DNA of 64,000 bases from Herbaspirillum sp. RV1423 (GTDB lineage: Bacteria > Pseudomonadota > Gammaproteobacteria > Burkholderiales > Burkholderiaceae_D), in the NCBI RefSeq assembly GCF_000577615.1, contig NZ_CBXX010000001.1, positions 346,598-410,597 on the forward strand, read 5' to 3'. Under the pieces are notes generated by a model that saw nothing but the letters and a program-made list of their open reading frames with translations, made no database searches and had not been told where the DNA came from. Both the position numbers and the translations under genes were made by a program. This document shows positions 63,166 through 64,000 of this stretch, one piece after another. The first letter of the stretch is position 1. Every line of letters begins with the position of its first letter.

Positions 63166-63912
63166 ATGAGACTCAAGAATAAATCCGTTTTGATTACGGG
63201 TGGCACCAGCGGCATCGGCCTGGCGACCGCCAAACTTTTTATTGCGGAAGGCGCTCGGGTAGCTGTGACCGGTCGCGATGAATCGGTATTCGAACGCGTG
63301 AGGGTCGAGCTTGGTGAGGACGCGCTCGTCCTCAGGGGCGACGTCCGTTCAATTGGGGACATGCGAGCGGTGGCCGCAAAGGTGAAAGAGAAATTCGGAG
63401 GCCTGGATGTCGTGTTCGCCAACGCTGGTCGAGCGTTTCCCTCCCCGCTCAATGACATCGATGAAGAACTCTATGACGACATCATGGACATCAACGTCAA
63501 GGGCGTTGTATTCACGCTTCAGGCGGTACTTCCGGACTTGCGGAAGGGGGCCTCGGTCATCCTCAATACATCGTTCGTCGCACAAACGGGTAAGCATGGC
63601 ATTTCGCTGACCGCAGCAGCGAAGGCCGCCGTGCGATCACTTGCTCGCAGTTGGTCCTACGAATTTCTCGATCGTCAAATCCGCTTCAACGCGATCGCGC
63701 CCGGCGCGATGGACACGCCTCTGCTCAGCAAATGGGGCATGTCCGACGAGGACCTTCGCAATATCAAGCTTGAACTCGCCAAGACTATTCCCGCAGGCCA
63801 CATGGGCAAGGCCGAGGACATTGCCTACGCCGCGCTCTATCTCGCCAGCGACGAGTCCTCTTATGTCGTCGGCACGGAACTTGTCGTTGATGGCGGCGCC
63901 TCGCAACTTTGA
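63166..63912 (+). CDS. SDR family protein lacking the catalytic tyrosine
   Basis: A 248-residue classical-type SDR. The cofactor motif TGGTSGIG (residues 11-18), NAG (86-88) and catalytic-type Ser136 (NTSFVAQ) are in place, and the C-terminal VVGTELVVDGG is typical. At the YxxxK position the sequence is Thr149-Ala-Ala-Ala-Lys153 (GISLTAAAKAAV), so the proton-donating Tyr is replaced by Thr. The rest of the protein looks intact and conserved. AAGGGAA precedes the ATG. It may have another activity, be weakly active or act as a binding protein. Confidence 0.85.
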   Translation: MRLKNKSVLITGGTSGIGLATAKLFIAEGARVAVTGRDESVFERVRVELGEDALVLRGDVRSIGDMRAVAAKVKEKFGGLDVVFANAGRAFPSPLNDIDEELYDDIMDINVKGVVFTLQAVLPDLRKGASVILNTSFVAQTGKHGISLTAAAKAAVRSLARSWSYEFLDRQIRFNAIAPGAMDTPLLSKWGMSDEDLRNIKLELAKTIPAGHMGKAEDIAYAALYLASDESSYVVGTELVVDGGASQL

Positions 63913-63977
63913 GGCTTCGGCTCCCTGTCCGGGAGCGTTTCACTCAACCAGATCTCCCCCACATTCCAATCACGCAC

Positions 63978-64000
63978 CCGCCACGCTTTCGTCGTGGCGG
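63978..64000 (+). terminator. Hairpin at the right edge, probable terminator
   Basis: CCGCCACG and CGTGGCGG pair around seven bases at the very end of the window, 66 bp after the SDR gene. Any T tract lies outside the window. Confidence 0.45.

Noticed and set aside
1..64000. CRISPR arrays, rRNA, tRNA or prophage modules
   Set aside because: I saw no regularly spaced direct repeats, no tRNA-like cloverleaf or rRNA sequence and no phage structural genes; a covariance-model scan could still find a small RNA I missed.

Overview
The window looks like a chromosomal segment of a GC-rich betaproteobacterium of the Burkholderiales, most plausibly Oxalobacteraceae (Herbaspirillum/Collimonas-like). The grounds are the aceE-aceF-lpdA arrangement with an N-terminal lipoyl domain on Lpd, a paired short-chain ChrA, DUF4148-like and BKACE proteins, opgGH, and dispersed REP-like hairpins. 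The family placement is inferred from gene content, not computed. I saw no rRNA, tRNA or CRISPR array.

Positions 1-26 kb are mostly core genome. They hold the tail of a sugar ABC transporter (binding protein end plus two permeases), a dienelactone hydrolase divergent from a MerR regulator and an aldo/keto reductase, and a DHH phosphoesterase. Next come the pyruvate dehydrogenase cluster on the minus strand (aceE, aceF, lpdA), gshA divergent from folD, prlC, holC, a D-amino-acid dehydrogenase, an LpxO-type hydroxylase, a GGDEF protein, a periplasmic asparaginase, a DedA protein and a serine hydrolase.

Positions 26.5-36.1 kb hold a GntR/FCD regulator facing a catabolic operon. The operon has a Tat-type Liv binding protein, LivH, a single 844-residue protein fusing LivM, LivG and LivF, an SDR, a lambda-crystallin-type hydroxyacid dehydrogenase and a BKACE enzyme. 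The likely logic is uptake of a small acid or amine, oxidation of its 3-hydroxyl, then acetyl-CoA-dependent cleavage. The substrate is not evident.

Positions 36-52 kb hold thyA, an aquaporin, a small membrane protein, an opgG-opgH operon continuing into an efflux adaptor and an outer-membrane factor, folA, an AdiA-type amino-acid decarboxylase, a two-gene ChrA transporter divergent from a LysR regulator, and dcd. A shared motif (GCGTTCTA, preceded by CGTGAGAY in two copies) lies upstream of three units here.

Positions 52-64 kb look accessory: many regulators with neighbouring single-enzyme targets (TetR, AraC), two truncated genes joined at one breakpoint, a MITE-like element, an IS3-family transposase remnant, a methyltransferase, an S10 peptidase and an SDR lacking its catalytic tyrosine.

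The main points for a second look are the LivMGF fusion with its BKACE operon, the opgGH-efflux operon, the shared upstream motif with a possible very short RNA, the aceF 3'-end duplication, and the decayed right arm.
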